From: Patescibacteria group bacterium
GTDB taxonomy: Bacteria; Patescibacteriota; Minisyncoccia; Moranbacterales; UBA1568
Assembly: GCA_030917745.1 (NCBI GenBank)
Contig: JAUPUC010000024.1
Span: forward strand, 1 to 6,841
Length of the DNA stretch: 6,841 nt
Reading direction: 5' to 3'
Below are positions 1 to 6,485 of the stretch, one piece after another. Numbering within the stretch: the stretch's first letter is position 1; every line of letters begins with the position of its first letter. The notes below the pieces were generated by a model. That model was not told the origin of the DNA. It did no database searches and saw only the letters and a program-made list of their open reading frames with translations. A program made the translations under genes and the position numbers.

Positions 1-200
1 GTGAATACGTTTGAGTGTGATAGCTGATGAAGAGAAGAATGGTTCGGGAGACTCGTGAAAAGATATTCCAGAGTAAGAAGTATTGAAGTTGAGGCATTAT
101 ACAGAGAGGATTACTTTTAATACGGAAAAAATAGAATGGTTGCATGATTTCAATGATGAGGAAGAGAGATGTTGGGAGAAAGCTCTATTCGTAATTTTCA

Positions 201-204
201 GGAG
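201..204 (+). promoter_or_regulatory. Shine-Dalgarno GGAG deciding the ATG 215 start
   Basis: GGAG is 10 bases before ATG 215. The alternative TTG at 83 has only a weak purine stretch (GAGTAAGAAG) before it. I found no convincing -35/-10 pair in 1-200, so the promoter of the exported-protein operon is not identified and may lie before the window. Confidence 0.55.
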
Positions 205-214
205 TCATGATATA

Positions 215-1222
215 ATGATTCAAAAGAAAACTGTGAAAAATATTTTTACCTTTCCTCAAAAAACAACCTTTATTTTTTTTGTGCTATTGGCTTTGTCAGT
301 AGGTTTTTATGTATCTGCGGATGAACAAGATCTGAAATCATATTCTCTTTTTCAGGATGCAGATCAAGATGGTTTGAGTGATGAAGAGGAAAAAGTGTTT
401 GGGACCAATCCTTTCGTAAAAGACACTGATGGAGATAGTTATGCTGATGGTATTGAGGTTGAGAGTGGGTATGATCCTTTGAAACCTGCTCCGGGGGATA
501 AACTCGTTTCTCCGGATGATGGTCTGGGTAAAGGTGGATACGATGATGCCTCTTCGGAACCGACAACGAACGTGACTGAGAGTGCTTCACTTGAGGTAGC
601 TAATATATTATCCAGTGTATCCGAGGAAAATCCATCAGTGAAAATGCAAGATATCAATGCTTCGGTGGAAGAATTGCTTCAGAAGTCAACAGTCAATGTT
701 GAGTTTCCAGAAGTAGATATTGCCAGTATCCATATCAAAAAGTTGAAATGCAAGGACTCTGAAGGGGAAGAAAAATGTCTGAAAAAACAAAAAGACGCGA
801 CAATAGAGTATCTCACTGTGCTTTCTTATCTGGTAGCAAATAATTCTCCGATTGCCCTGAAAGAGAACGGAGATTTGGATATGGCTGCTTCATCAATGGT
901 GAGTGATATTATGGGGGCTTTTTCGACGGGAAACTTTACAACTCTTTTGAAAAACAAAGGAAAAGCAGAAGCCTTTTTGAATAATGTGAAAGAAGTTGAA
1001 GTTCCAGAAAATATGGTTTCAACGCATGTTAAAGCTTTGCAATTAGCGCTCTTCTCTGTCGGATTGGGTGATGCTTTTGGAAAAGTGGGGGATGATCCGA
1101 TGGGACAAATCTCTTTGCTTTCACAAGTACAGGGTTTGTTGAGTTTTTCGGCAGGCCTTGCTACGGACATACAAGGTGAATTCAAGAAATTAGGAATAGA
1201 CTTGATCCCTGTTGATTTGTAG
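215..1222 (+). CDS. Exported/membrane-anchored protein with thrombospondin type-3-like calcium loops, unknown function
   Basis: 335 residues from ATG 215. This start is preferred because GGAG at 201-204 lies 10 bases upstream and the protein then opens like an export signal: basic residues 4-15 and a hydrophobic segment about 17-34. The frame is open back to a TTG at 83, but those 44 codons would bury the signal. Seen: two acidic loops, DADQDGLSDEEE (48-59) and DTDGDSYADGIE (70-81), spaced as in thrombospondin type-3/EF-hand-like calcium repeats, followed by SGYDPLKPAPGD. A low-complexity acidic linker (about 98-140) leads to a mostly helical domain (about 145-335) with a cysteine pair at 179 and 188 that could form a disulfide outside the membrane. 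The segment about 196-335 has alternating hydrophobic helices. No enzyme motif is visible. The likely location is the outer face of the cytoplasmic membrane or the cell surface. Probable operon with the next gene, 17 bases downstream. The CPR-type family resemblance is from memory, not from a search. Confidence 0.85.
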   Translation: MIQKKTVKNIFTFPQKTTFIFFVLLALSVGFYVSADEQDLKSYSLFQDADQDGLSDEEEKVFGTNPFVKDTDGDSYADGIEVESGYDPLKPAPGDKLVSPDDGLGKGGYDDASSEPTTNVTESASLEVANILSSVSEENPSVKMQDINASVEELLQKSTVNVEFPEVDIASIHIKKLKCKDSEGEEKCLKKQKDATIEYLTVLSYLVANNSPIALKENGDLDMAASSMVSDIMGAFSTGNFTTLLKNKGKAEAFLNNVKEVEVPENMVSTHVKALQLALFSVGLGDAFGKVGDDPMGQISLLSQVQGLLSFSAGLATDIQGEFKKLGIDLIPVDL

Positions 1223-1239
1223 GAACATAAAAGCGATTT

Positions 1240-2337
1240 ATGATGTGGAAAAGAATTCGCCTGAATATGATGATGATTCTGATGGTGTGTACCATCGGTT
1301 TTGGTATGCCACTTCATTCTGCCCATGCTGAAATGTGGGGTACCAATATGATTGCTACGTTGGTTGAGAAGATGTTGGATAGATTGGACCGATATATTGA
1401 AGGTGTTCTTCTTTCTCAATTAAAGAGTGCGGCAGTAAAGATGCTGGATAAGCAGATTGACAAGATGTTTGGTGGGGGATCCGGAAATGAACCACTGTTT
1501 GTTACGGATTTTAAAGAGTATATCCATGGAGTGTCACTGGATTATACGCATGATGTTATGAATGATTTCTTCACCACATCGATGCGTGGGAAGTTTTCTG
1601 TATCCAACTACGTGGAGGTGGGGGGGATGGTCGGTACCTTTACAAGTGGTTTGGACTCGCAGGTGAATGCTGCGGCTGAAGTAGCTCGGTCTATGAAGGA
1701 TGCGGTTGCCGAAGAGCTTCCAACATTCGATTTTGATACTAAGAGTTTGAATCCGAGTCTTAGTGGGGGGCTTTCTGCTCGAGATCTGAATCAGATGGTT
1801 ACTAACCCGATGAATAACTCTATCGGAGCATCCTTTCAGGCTAAGGAAATGTTTTATGCCACTCTTTCGGAAAGGGAAGAGATACAGAAAGTAAAAGCTC
1901 AGGCATCTGGATTCATACCGAAAGAAAAGGATGGGAAGGTAGTAGCTCCTTCTGCATTGCTCGAGGGAATGGTTGTGAAGGTAAAAACTATGGCTACAGA
2001 CGTCATTACAGCTGCAGAGAATCCCGAGGAGCTTGTTGTAGGTGTTATTAGTTCATATGCTAACCAAATAATTACCAGAACCATTCAGCAGGGTCTTGGG
2101 AAGGTAGAGGCAGTGATTGCGAAGAAATTTGGAGATGTTGGAGTGCAGGTGGCCAAGGAAATTGGAACCGATATAGCAAATGAGGGATTGGGCGCAAGTT
2201 TTTCTAAGGAAACACAGCAGAAAGAAACCGCAAAACCAACTTCCATGTCAAAAACAACAAGTAGTTCCGGGTCAACTAATGGGTCATGTATCTTTTGTGA
2301 AGATAGCGGATATTCATTCTCATCAAGTAAACGATAA
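1240..2337 (+). CDS. Secreted helical protein with signal peptide and Ser-rich CxxC tail, unknown function
   Basis: 365 residues. The N-terminus is a classical signal peptide: basic residues 4-7, hydrophobic core about 9-22, and an A-H-A cleavage site near residues 28-30. The mature part begins with an amphipathic helical stretch (about 35-77) and a Gly-rich break (GGGSG, 78-82). Helical segments follow around 85-155 and 195-320, including VVGVISSYANQIITRTIQQG (266-285). The end is a Ser/Thr-rich tail (about 335-365) holding C350 and C353 as C-I-F-C. ATG 1240 is followed directly by ATG 1243; AGGA at 1221-1224 overlaps the previous stop and is a distant, weak ribosome site, so translation may be coupled to the upstream gene. 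No catalytic motif was recognised. The size, signal peptide and helical make-up recall minor components of type IV secretion-like or pilus-like clusters (VirB5/TrbJ style), but this is only an analogy; no VirB4, VirB6 or pilin gene is in the window. Confidence 0.85.
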   Translation: MMWKRIRLNMMMILMVCTIGFGMPLHSAHAEMWGTNMIATLVEKMLDRLDRYIEGVLLSQLKSAAVKMLDKQIDKMFGGGSGNEPLFVTDFKEYIHGVSLDYTHDVMNDFFTTSMRGKFSVSNYVEVGGMVGTFTSGLDSQVNAAAEVARSMKDAVAEELPTFDFDTKSLNPSLSGGLSARDLNQMVTNPMNNSIGASFQAKEMFYATLSEREEIQKVKAQASGFIPKEKDGKVVAPSALLEGMVVKVKTMATDVITAAENPEELVVGVISSYANQIITRTIQQGLGKVEAVIAKKFGDVGVQVAKEIGTDIANEGLGASFSKETQQKETAKPTSMSKTTSSSGSTNGSCIFCEDSGYSFSSSKR

Positions 2338-2365
2338 AAAAATATCGACGAGATATGGTGAGATG

Positions 2366-2403
2366 ATATCAAAAGGACCTTCCATGGAAGGTCCTTTTGA
2401 TAT
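2366..2403. terminator. Bidirectional intrinsic terminator (38-bp perfect palindrome)
   Basis: The sequence is a perfect inverted repeat centred on CCATGG. As RNA it folds into a stem with arms AAAAGGACCTTC and GAAGGTCCTTTT around a CATG loop; the outer AT-rich pairs continue the symmetry. The A-tract/T-tract layout makes it work in both directions. It lies 28 bases after the stop of the plus-strand operon and 48 bases beyond the 3' end of the minus-strand tRNA-Val, so it plausibly ends both converging transcripts. Confidence 0.9.
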
Positions 2404-2447
2404 ACGTAAGTTTCTCTGCGTTAGTGTGATTTTTGAGATTCATTCTT

Positions 2448-2530
2448 TTTGTGAGTTCGCCCAGATTCGAACTGGGGACCTCTACGATGTCAACGTAGCG
2501 CTCTAACCAACTGAGCTACGAACTCACAAA
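2448..2530 (-). repeat. 12-bp inverted repeat extending the tRNA-Val acceptor stem
   Basis: TTTGTGAGTTCG before and within the tRNA 5' arm (2530-2519, minus strand) is perfectly complementary to CGAACTCACAAA at the 3' end (2459-2448). The seven mature acceptor pairs are thus continued by five further pairs in the precursor, including one that pairs the discriminator A with the base at position -1. Confidence 0.85.
2452..2525 (-). tRNA. tRNA-Val (anticodon GAC)
   Basis: 74 bases read on the minus strand. All arms close perfectly: acceptor GAGTTCG/CGAACTC, D stem GCTC/GAGC with a 9-base loop (AGTTGGTTA), anticodon stem CTACG/CGTAG with loop TTGACAT, a 5-base variable loop AGGTC, and T stem CCCAG/CTGGG with loop TTCGAAT. 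Loop positions 34-36 read GAC, decoding the valine codons GUC and GUU. The discriminator base is A, as usual for valine. CCA is not encoded: the bases after the discriminator are CAA, so a CCA-adding enzyme is needed. It lies 68 bases after the membrane-protein stop. No strong promoter is visible in that gap (only an AT-rich TTATAC at 2544-2549), so it may be cut from the ftsH transcript. The shared terminator lies downstream. Confidence 0.97.
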
Positions 2531-2593
2531 GAGAACGAAAACCGTATAATTTGTGATTGATTCTGTTTCCTAAAAATTTTCTGATAGGCAGGA

Positions 2594-3595
2594 CTAGGAG
2601 GGTATGAGGGGCACCTCTTCCAATTGTTTATGAAGCAGTGGGACTGGATCTTTTCTTTTCTGGTTTTTGTTGGTGAGGGTGAGAAAAAAATGGAGCCAGA
2701 ATACCTCGGTAAAAACCGACATAAAAGTATTCGCAAGTAAAAGAACACTATACATGAGTACCCCTGGTGCTATACCAGACAAATATTGTCCGATAAATGC
2801 AGATTGAAGCATAACGAGATTTTCAAGAATTGTAAAGAGGAGGGTCAGTAAGAGAACAAGAAGGAAGGAAAGGATAGAAAAAAAACGATAACGAAAGAAG
2901 ATTTGAGAAGCGAGATGAAGACTTGAGCGAAGACCAAGAGGGGAAAGAATGAGATATCCAATCGTGAGGCGTTTGAGGATGGTGGTAAAAAGAGTAACGA
3001 CAAAAAAAATACCAAACAAGAAGCTGGTAGCTAGCAAAGAGAGTGGGTGTGTGGGCTCCAAAGGAAGAAGAGTAGGAATAAATATAATTGGTGAGACCAC
3101 GATGATCGGAATCGTGCCTAATATCTCTACTCCTACATAGGCGAATGCCTTGATGAGTCGAGAGCGCAGCGTGAGGATATTTGGACGTCGGAGGAATTCA
3201 GCGGCGGAAAGGAGAAAAATTTGACTCGATGCGAATGCTTGGGCGAAGAAAATCAATAAAAAAAGAAGCAGGAGCGGCAACGGGAGTAAAGAAAGGGTAT
3301 CTTTTAGGGGTCCATTTTTAAGGAGCTCTGTCTCTAGGAATGAGAATTGAAAACTCCAGAGCACCAAAAGTGAGATAATAAGACCACACACCAAGAGACT
3401 TGGATTGGCATATGTTGTATGCCAGGTATCAGAAAGAAGTGTTCGAATGCGAAATGAAGGCTTCAGAAGAGAGTCGAGAGAGCCGACTTTCAGAGACGGC
3501 TCTCTGCTTGTTTTGAATCGAAGGGTAAGACGGATTTGGAAACCGATACTGGAAGAAAACTCCCTATGTATTGTTCGGAGAAGTTGCCGAAACAT
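2594..3595 (-). CDS. Polytopic membrane protein downstream of ftsH, unknown function
   Basis: 333 residues. A long basic N-terminal segment (1-60) precedes about six predicted membrane helices, roughly at 64-82, 101-125, 151-175, 187-208, 238-262 and 273-305, and a short charged C-terminal tail (TNKNQKRKD, about 308-316). There are no catalytic motifs, and hydrophobic residues (Leu, Phe, Ile) dominate. The make-up resembles the uncharacterised integral membrane proteins often seen in small-genome bacteria, where helices are linked by short basic loops; that comparison is from memory. ATG 3595 lies inside ftsH, overlapping its last 32 bases in another frame. The best ribosome site is a weak GAGAG 14 bases upstream, so translation is probably coupled to ftsH. 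No other ATG, GTG or TTG start occurs in frame before the first helix, which supports this start. Role unknown; membership of the ftsH transcript suggests membrane-protein homeostasis, but this is only context. Confidence 0.82.
   Translation of the reverse strand: MFRQLLRTIHREFSSSIGFQIRLTLRFKTSREPSLKVGSLDSLLKPSFRIRTLLSDTWHTTYANPSLLVCGLIISLLVLWSFQFSFLETELLKNGPLKDTLSLLPLPLLLLFLLIFFAQAFASSQIFLLSAAEFLRRPNILTLRSRLIKAFAYVGVEILGTIPIIVVSPIIFIPTLLPLEPTHPLSLLATSFLFGIFFVVTLFTTILKRLTIGYLILSPLGLRSSLHLASQIFFRYRFFSILSFLLVLLLTLLFTILENLVMLQSAFIGQYLSGIAPGVLMYSVLLLANTFMSVFTEVFWLHFFLTLTNKNQKRKDPVPLLHKQLEEVPLIPS
3477..3505. repeat. 9-bp hairpin inside the start of the membrane-protein gene
   Basis: AGAGAGCCG (3477-3485) and CGGCTCTCT (3497-3505) can pair across an 11-base loop. 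The site lies 58 bases beyond the ftsH stop in the direction of transcription. On the minus strand no clear U-tract follows (CGACTCTCTTCT), so full termination is unlikely; it could slow or attenuate read-through, or stabilise the ftsH 3' end. On the plus strand GCTTGTTTT follows, so it could act on antisense transcription. Confidence 0.45.
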
Positions 3596-5408
3596 GTGGT
3601 TTCACAATACTCTCGAACTCATCTTTTTCAATAGTTTCCTTTTCCAAAAGTGTTGTGGCAATAGTATTGAGTGTCTCACGACGTTCGGTGAGGATATGCG
3701 TAGCTTTCTCAAAGGCGCTATCGATGAGTCGAGTGACCTCATTATCAATCTGTTCAGCTGTCTTTTCAGAATAATTCCGGTCTTCGTGGAGTTCTTTTCC
3801 AAGAAAAACAAGTTCATCTTTATGGCCAAATGTCCGGGCACCCAGCTGACTCATTCCGTAGCGGGTTACCATGCCACGAGCCATGTGTGTCGCTCGCTCT
3901 AAGTCATTGGATGGTCCCGTGGTGGTATCGTTAAAAACAAGTTTTTCACTGGCATATCCACCGAGCAATGTGGCGAGCTCATCAAGGAAATAGGCTTTTG
4001 AATGAAGGTACTTGTCTTCACTTGGAACAGCCAATGTATATCCTCCAGCATGTCCGCGGGATACAATAGAGACTTTGTGAACAGGATCGGCATGTGGAAG
4101 GGAAGCTGCCACGAGCGCGTGTCCACCTTCATGATAAGCAACTATTTCTTTTTCATGCGGATTCATTACTTTGCTTTTGCGTTCTGGGCCAAGGATAACT
4201 TTCTCAATGGAGAGAATCAGTTCATCCATATCGATAGTCTTCTTATCTCGTCGTGTGGCGAGGATAGCTGCTTCATTGACGAGATTGGCCAAATCCGCGC
4301 CTGAGAAACCAGAGGTGCGTTCGGCAAGTTGTCGAACATTCACTGATTCAGCAACCGGCTTTCCTTTGGAGTGGATTCTGAGTATTTGTTCACGTTCATT
4401 GATGTCCGGTAAATCCATTGTGACACGACGATCGAATCGTCCAGGTCGGAGGAGAGCTGGATCGAGCACATCTGGGCGGTTGGTGGCAGCGACCACAATA
4501 ACACTGGTCTCTGTTTCAAAGCCATCCATTTCGACGAGAATCTGATTGAGCGTTTGTTCTCGTTCATCATGTCCTCCTCCAAGTCCGGCTCCACGGTGAC
4601 GACCTACTGCATCGATTTCATCAATAAAGACGATGGCGGGAGCATTCTTTTTCGCTTGTTTGAAGAGGTCTCGCACACGTGAGGCCCCAACACCCACAAA
4701 CATCTCAACAAACTCTGAACCAGAGATGTTAAAAAATGGTACGCCAGCTTCGCCTGCTACAGCTTTAGCCATGAGCGTCTTTCCTGTTCCTGGAGGGCCA
4801 AGCAAGAGGACTCCTTTGGGAATCTTGGCTCCCATGGCAAGGAATTTCTTGGGGTGCTTGAGGAATTCAACGATTTCTTCCAGTTCTTGTTTGGCTTCAA
4901 TAGCACCAGCAATGTCTTTGAAAGTAACGCGCTTCCTTTTATCTTTCGGGTCAAGAATACGCGCCTTTGACATTCCAAAAGACAGGGCTTGTGAGTTGCC
5001 GCGCTGCGCCTGCCTCATCATAAACCAGATAAATCCGGCAATCAGAAGGAGAGGAAGAAGAAATGGGATAAGAAGTGTCGCCCAATAAGAAGCACCTGAG
5101 GGGTCTTTTATAGTAAGAGAGACGTTTTTCAGACTTTCCTTGTCAACACCGTAGTTTGCGAGAGTTTCCGTGAGTGAACTCTCAGATTCTTTGGAAGCTT
5201 TCGCCTTTTTTTCATCTTTGAGGGTGATGGAGAGGTCATTTCCGGTGATGGCGATTGTTTTGACTTCTCCTCGGTTGATTTGCTCTACGAGTTCACTCAA
5301 GGAGATATTTGCGGGTTTGTTTTGTGGCCCCTCAATGAGTATGAGAAGGCCAGAAATCACAAAAAAGACGATAAGGATAGTCCAAAAATTTTTGAGCAGT
5401 GTTTCCAT
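3564..5408 (-). CDS. ftsH: ATP-dependent zinc metalloprotease FtsH
   Basis: 614 residues, complete. FtsH is a hexameric membrane AAA+ protease that unfolds and degrades misassembled membrane proteins and selected cytosolic regulators. Membrane helix 1 is at about 8-27, the extracytoplasmic domain at 28-107 and helix 2 at 108-131. The AAA module has Walker A GPPGTGKT (204-211), pore loop MFVGVG (236-241), Walker B VFIDEID (260-266), and the second region of homology at 309-328 with the RPGRFD arginines. The peptidase has HEGGH (426-430; two zinc-ligand histidines and catalytic Glu427) and the third zinc ligand Asp502 in TGPSND. A coiled C-terminal segment (about 545-605) and a short tail follow. 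Length is usual for the family. The third residue of HExxH is Gly where many homologues have Ala, a mild change. ATG 5408 lies 9 bases after the tilS stop; no Shine-Dalgarno is evident (CCCTCTTAAATACCCGTT precedes it). The gene downstream overlaps by 32 bases. Confidence 0.99.
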   Translation of the reverse strand: METLLKNFWTILIVFFVISGLLILIEGPQNKPANISLSELVEQINRGEVKTIAITGNDLSITLKDEKKAKASKESESSLTETLANYGVDKESLKNVSLTIKDPSGASYWATLLIPFLLPLLLIAGFIWFMMRQAQRGNSQALSFGMSKARILDPKDKRKRVTFKDIAGAIEAKQELEEIVEFLKHPKKFLAMGAKIPKGVLLLGPPGTGKTLMAKAVAGEAGVPFFNISGSEFVEMFVGVGASRVRDLFKQAKKNAPAIVFIDEIDAVGRHRGAGLGGGHDEREQTLNQILVEMDGFETETSVIVVAATNRPDVLDPALLRPGRFDRRVTMDLPDINEREQILRIHSKGKPVAESVNVRQLAERTSGFSGADLANLVNEAAILATRRDKKTIDMDELILSIEKVILGPERKSKVMNPHEKEIVAYHEGGHALVAASLPHADPVHKVSIVSRGHAGGYTLAVPSEDKYLHSKAYFLDELATLLGGYASEKLVFNDTTTGPSNDLERATHMARGMVTRYGMSQLGARTFGHKDELVFLGKELHEDRNYSEKTAEQIDNEVTRLIDSAFEKATHILTERRETLNTIATTLLEKETIEKDEFESIVKPHVSATSPNNT

Positions 5409-5417
5409 AACGGGTAT

Positions 5418-6485
5418 TTAAGAGGGTAAATATAACAGGAATACTCTATCATGATTACGCGTACATTTCAATAGTCCGATTGTCAGGCTGGCCGACTGGG
5501 TTTTTGTAGCTACAATGACTTTTCTGAGCTCACTCAGCATGGACAGAGTCGGCGTGCACTGTTCAGTTGAAAGGATACGCGCGAGAGAACGAAGGAATGT
5601 TTTTTGTGCGGGAAGTGAAAGAGTTTGAAAATCAGAACGAGAAAAGGCAGCGGTATTCTCTTGATAGATTACTGGGCAGCTATCAGTCTGAGTTTCTCGC
5701 AGTTGATCCATATCACCAAAGAGCATCGCGGAATGAGCGAGAGTAGTCAGAATGTTTGGATTGAATCTCTTTTCAAGTAAAGGGATGAGTTCTTTTCGGA
5801 TACGGTTTCGCGTGTAACGAACGTCAGTATTACTTCTGTCTTGCCTGAACGGGAGGTCACAGGCAGAGAGATACTGAAGAATATCGTCTCTTGAGGTATT
5901 CAGGAGGGGGCGGATATATTTTCCGTGTTCCGGAGACATGCTGGCCAGACCGAGCGGACCAGATCCACGGATGAGATTCATAAGAAACGTTTCGGCCTGA
6001 TCATTTTTTTGGTGTCCCAGAGCGATGGTGTCGAAACTTTGTTGTTCTGAAATGAGGGAAAAAAAGCGATAGCGAAAGTCTCTCAGAGACTCCTCATCAT
6101 GCTTGGATGATGTTTGAGGGTAATGCGTAATAAAGCAGGGAATCTGGTATTTTTTGGCTAATTCTTGGACGAAAATCTCGTCATCAGCTGATTCTTTACC
6201 ACGGAGCTGATAATTGACATGGGCAATGGCGAGAGTGGTATGATATCTCGTTTTCAAAAAAGCGAGCATGTCGAGGAGGCAAACGCTATCGGGTCCCCCC
6301 GAGACAGCTACCAGGATACGGGCATTTTTTTTCAGGAGATGCCTCTCGGAAGTGAAGTTTTGGACGCGTTTTACAATGCGCCTTGCCTCAAAGGGAAGGG
6401 ATGGACGTGCGATCGCGGATAATCTGCTCGACGGCAGAGACGGCTTGTTGCAGCTTCCCTTGTTCATTTTCGACAATGTAGTCAT
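5418..6485 (-). CDS. tilS: tRNA(Ile)-lysidine synthetase TilS
   Basis: TilS ligates lysine to C34 of the CAU-anticodon tRNA-Ile using ATP, turning a methionine-reading anticodon into one that reads AUA; it is cytosolic and normally essential. From ATG 6485 the frame has 355 codons. Seen: PP-loop SGGPDS (62-67), HVNYQLRG (89-96), GHQKNDQAET (157-166), RGSGPLGLASM (173-183), IRPLL (191-195) and D-x-S-N with RNRIR (216-230), all family hallmarks. The C-terminal region is short, like the compact TilS of Aquifex rather than the longer E. coli and Bacillus forms. The start is uncertain: ATG 6485 and ATG 6467 lie deep inside gmk, have no ribosome site and add about 36 residues not expected in the family. 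Family-like sequence begins at residue 37 (IVKRVQNF), where an ATT at 6377 sits 8 bases after a GAGG. That start would give 319 residues. The open frame from the outermost ATG is listed. Confidence 0.95.
   Translation of the reverse strand: MTTLSKMNKGSCNKPSLPSSRLSAIARPSLPFEARRIVKRVQNFTSERHLLKKNARILVAVSGGPDSVCLLDMLAFLKTRYHTTLAIAHVNYQLRGKESADDEIFVQELAKKYQIPCFITHYPQTSSKHDEESLRDFRYRFFSLISEQQSFDTIALGHQKNDQAETFLMNLIRGSGPLGLASMSPEHGKYIRPLLNTSRDDILQYLSACDLPFRQDRSNTDVRYTRNRIRKELIPLLEKRFNPNILTTLAHSAMLFGDMDQLRETQTDSCPVIYQENTAAFSRSDFQTLSLPAQKTFLRSLARILSTEQCTPTLSMLSELRKVIVATKTQSASLTIGLLKCTRNHDRVFLLYLPS
5429..5437 (-). promoter_or_regulatory. Candidate extended -10 promoter for ftsH
   Basis: Read on the minus strand, TGTTATATT matches the extended -10 pattern TGnTATAnT, with TATATT differing from TATAAT at one base. 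A -35 is poor (TAATCA at 5457-5452 with a 17-base spacer), as is usual for extended -10 promoters. Transcription would begin near 5422-5418, giving a leader of only about 10-14 bases and no Shine-Dalgarno. The element lies inside the last codons of tilS. It would let ftsH be expressed independently of gmk-tilS. Confidence 0.45.
6386..6389 (-). promoter_or_regulatory. Candidate Shine-Dalgarno for tilS overlapping the gmk stop
   Basis: GAGG on the minus strand shares bases with the gmk TGA stop (6390-6388) and is 8 bases before ATT 6377. A second purine run (AAGG, 6384-6381) is closer. This layout is typical of translational coupling between adjacent operon genes and supports a rare ATT start for tilS. 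Confidence 0.4.

Noticed and set aside
1..27. Possible tail of an upstream gene (eight codons ending in TGA)
   Set aside because: Too short to support; no family feature, and other frames also stop early.
1..30. Similarity of the window start (AATACGTTTGAGTGTG) to 6571-6590 within gmk
   Set aside because: Short, imperfect match with no extension; best explained by chance.
83..214. Upstream extension of the first exported protein to a TTG start
   Set aside because: It adds 44 residues of ordinary charged sequence before a clear export signal, whereas ATG 215 has a GGAG at suitable distance.
826..1419. Minus-strand open frame of 197 codons
   Set aside because: It is antisense to both exported-protein genes, is rich in His, Ser and Asn with no coherent domain, and crosses their junction; it is a shadow frame.
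3405..3902. Plus-strand open frame of 165 codons across the ftsH/membrane-protein overlap
   Set aside because: It is antisense to two well-supported genes, has no recognisable domain and no ribosome site.
4633..5088. Plus-strand open frame of 151 codons
   Set aside because: It mirrors the FtsH ATPase region, and its composition follows from the complementary strand of conserved codons.
6325..6332. Run of eight A (minus strand) in tilS as a possible slippage or frameshift site
   Set aside because: The conserved TilS sequence is in one frame on both sides (LLKKNARILVAVSGG), so no frameshift is needed.
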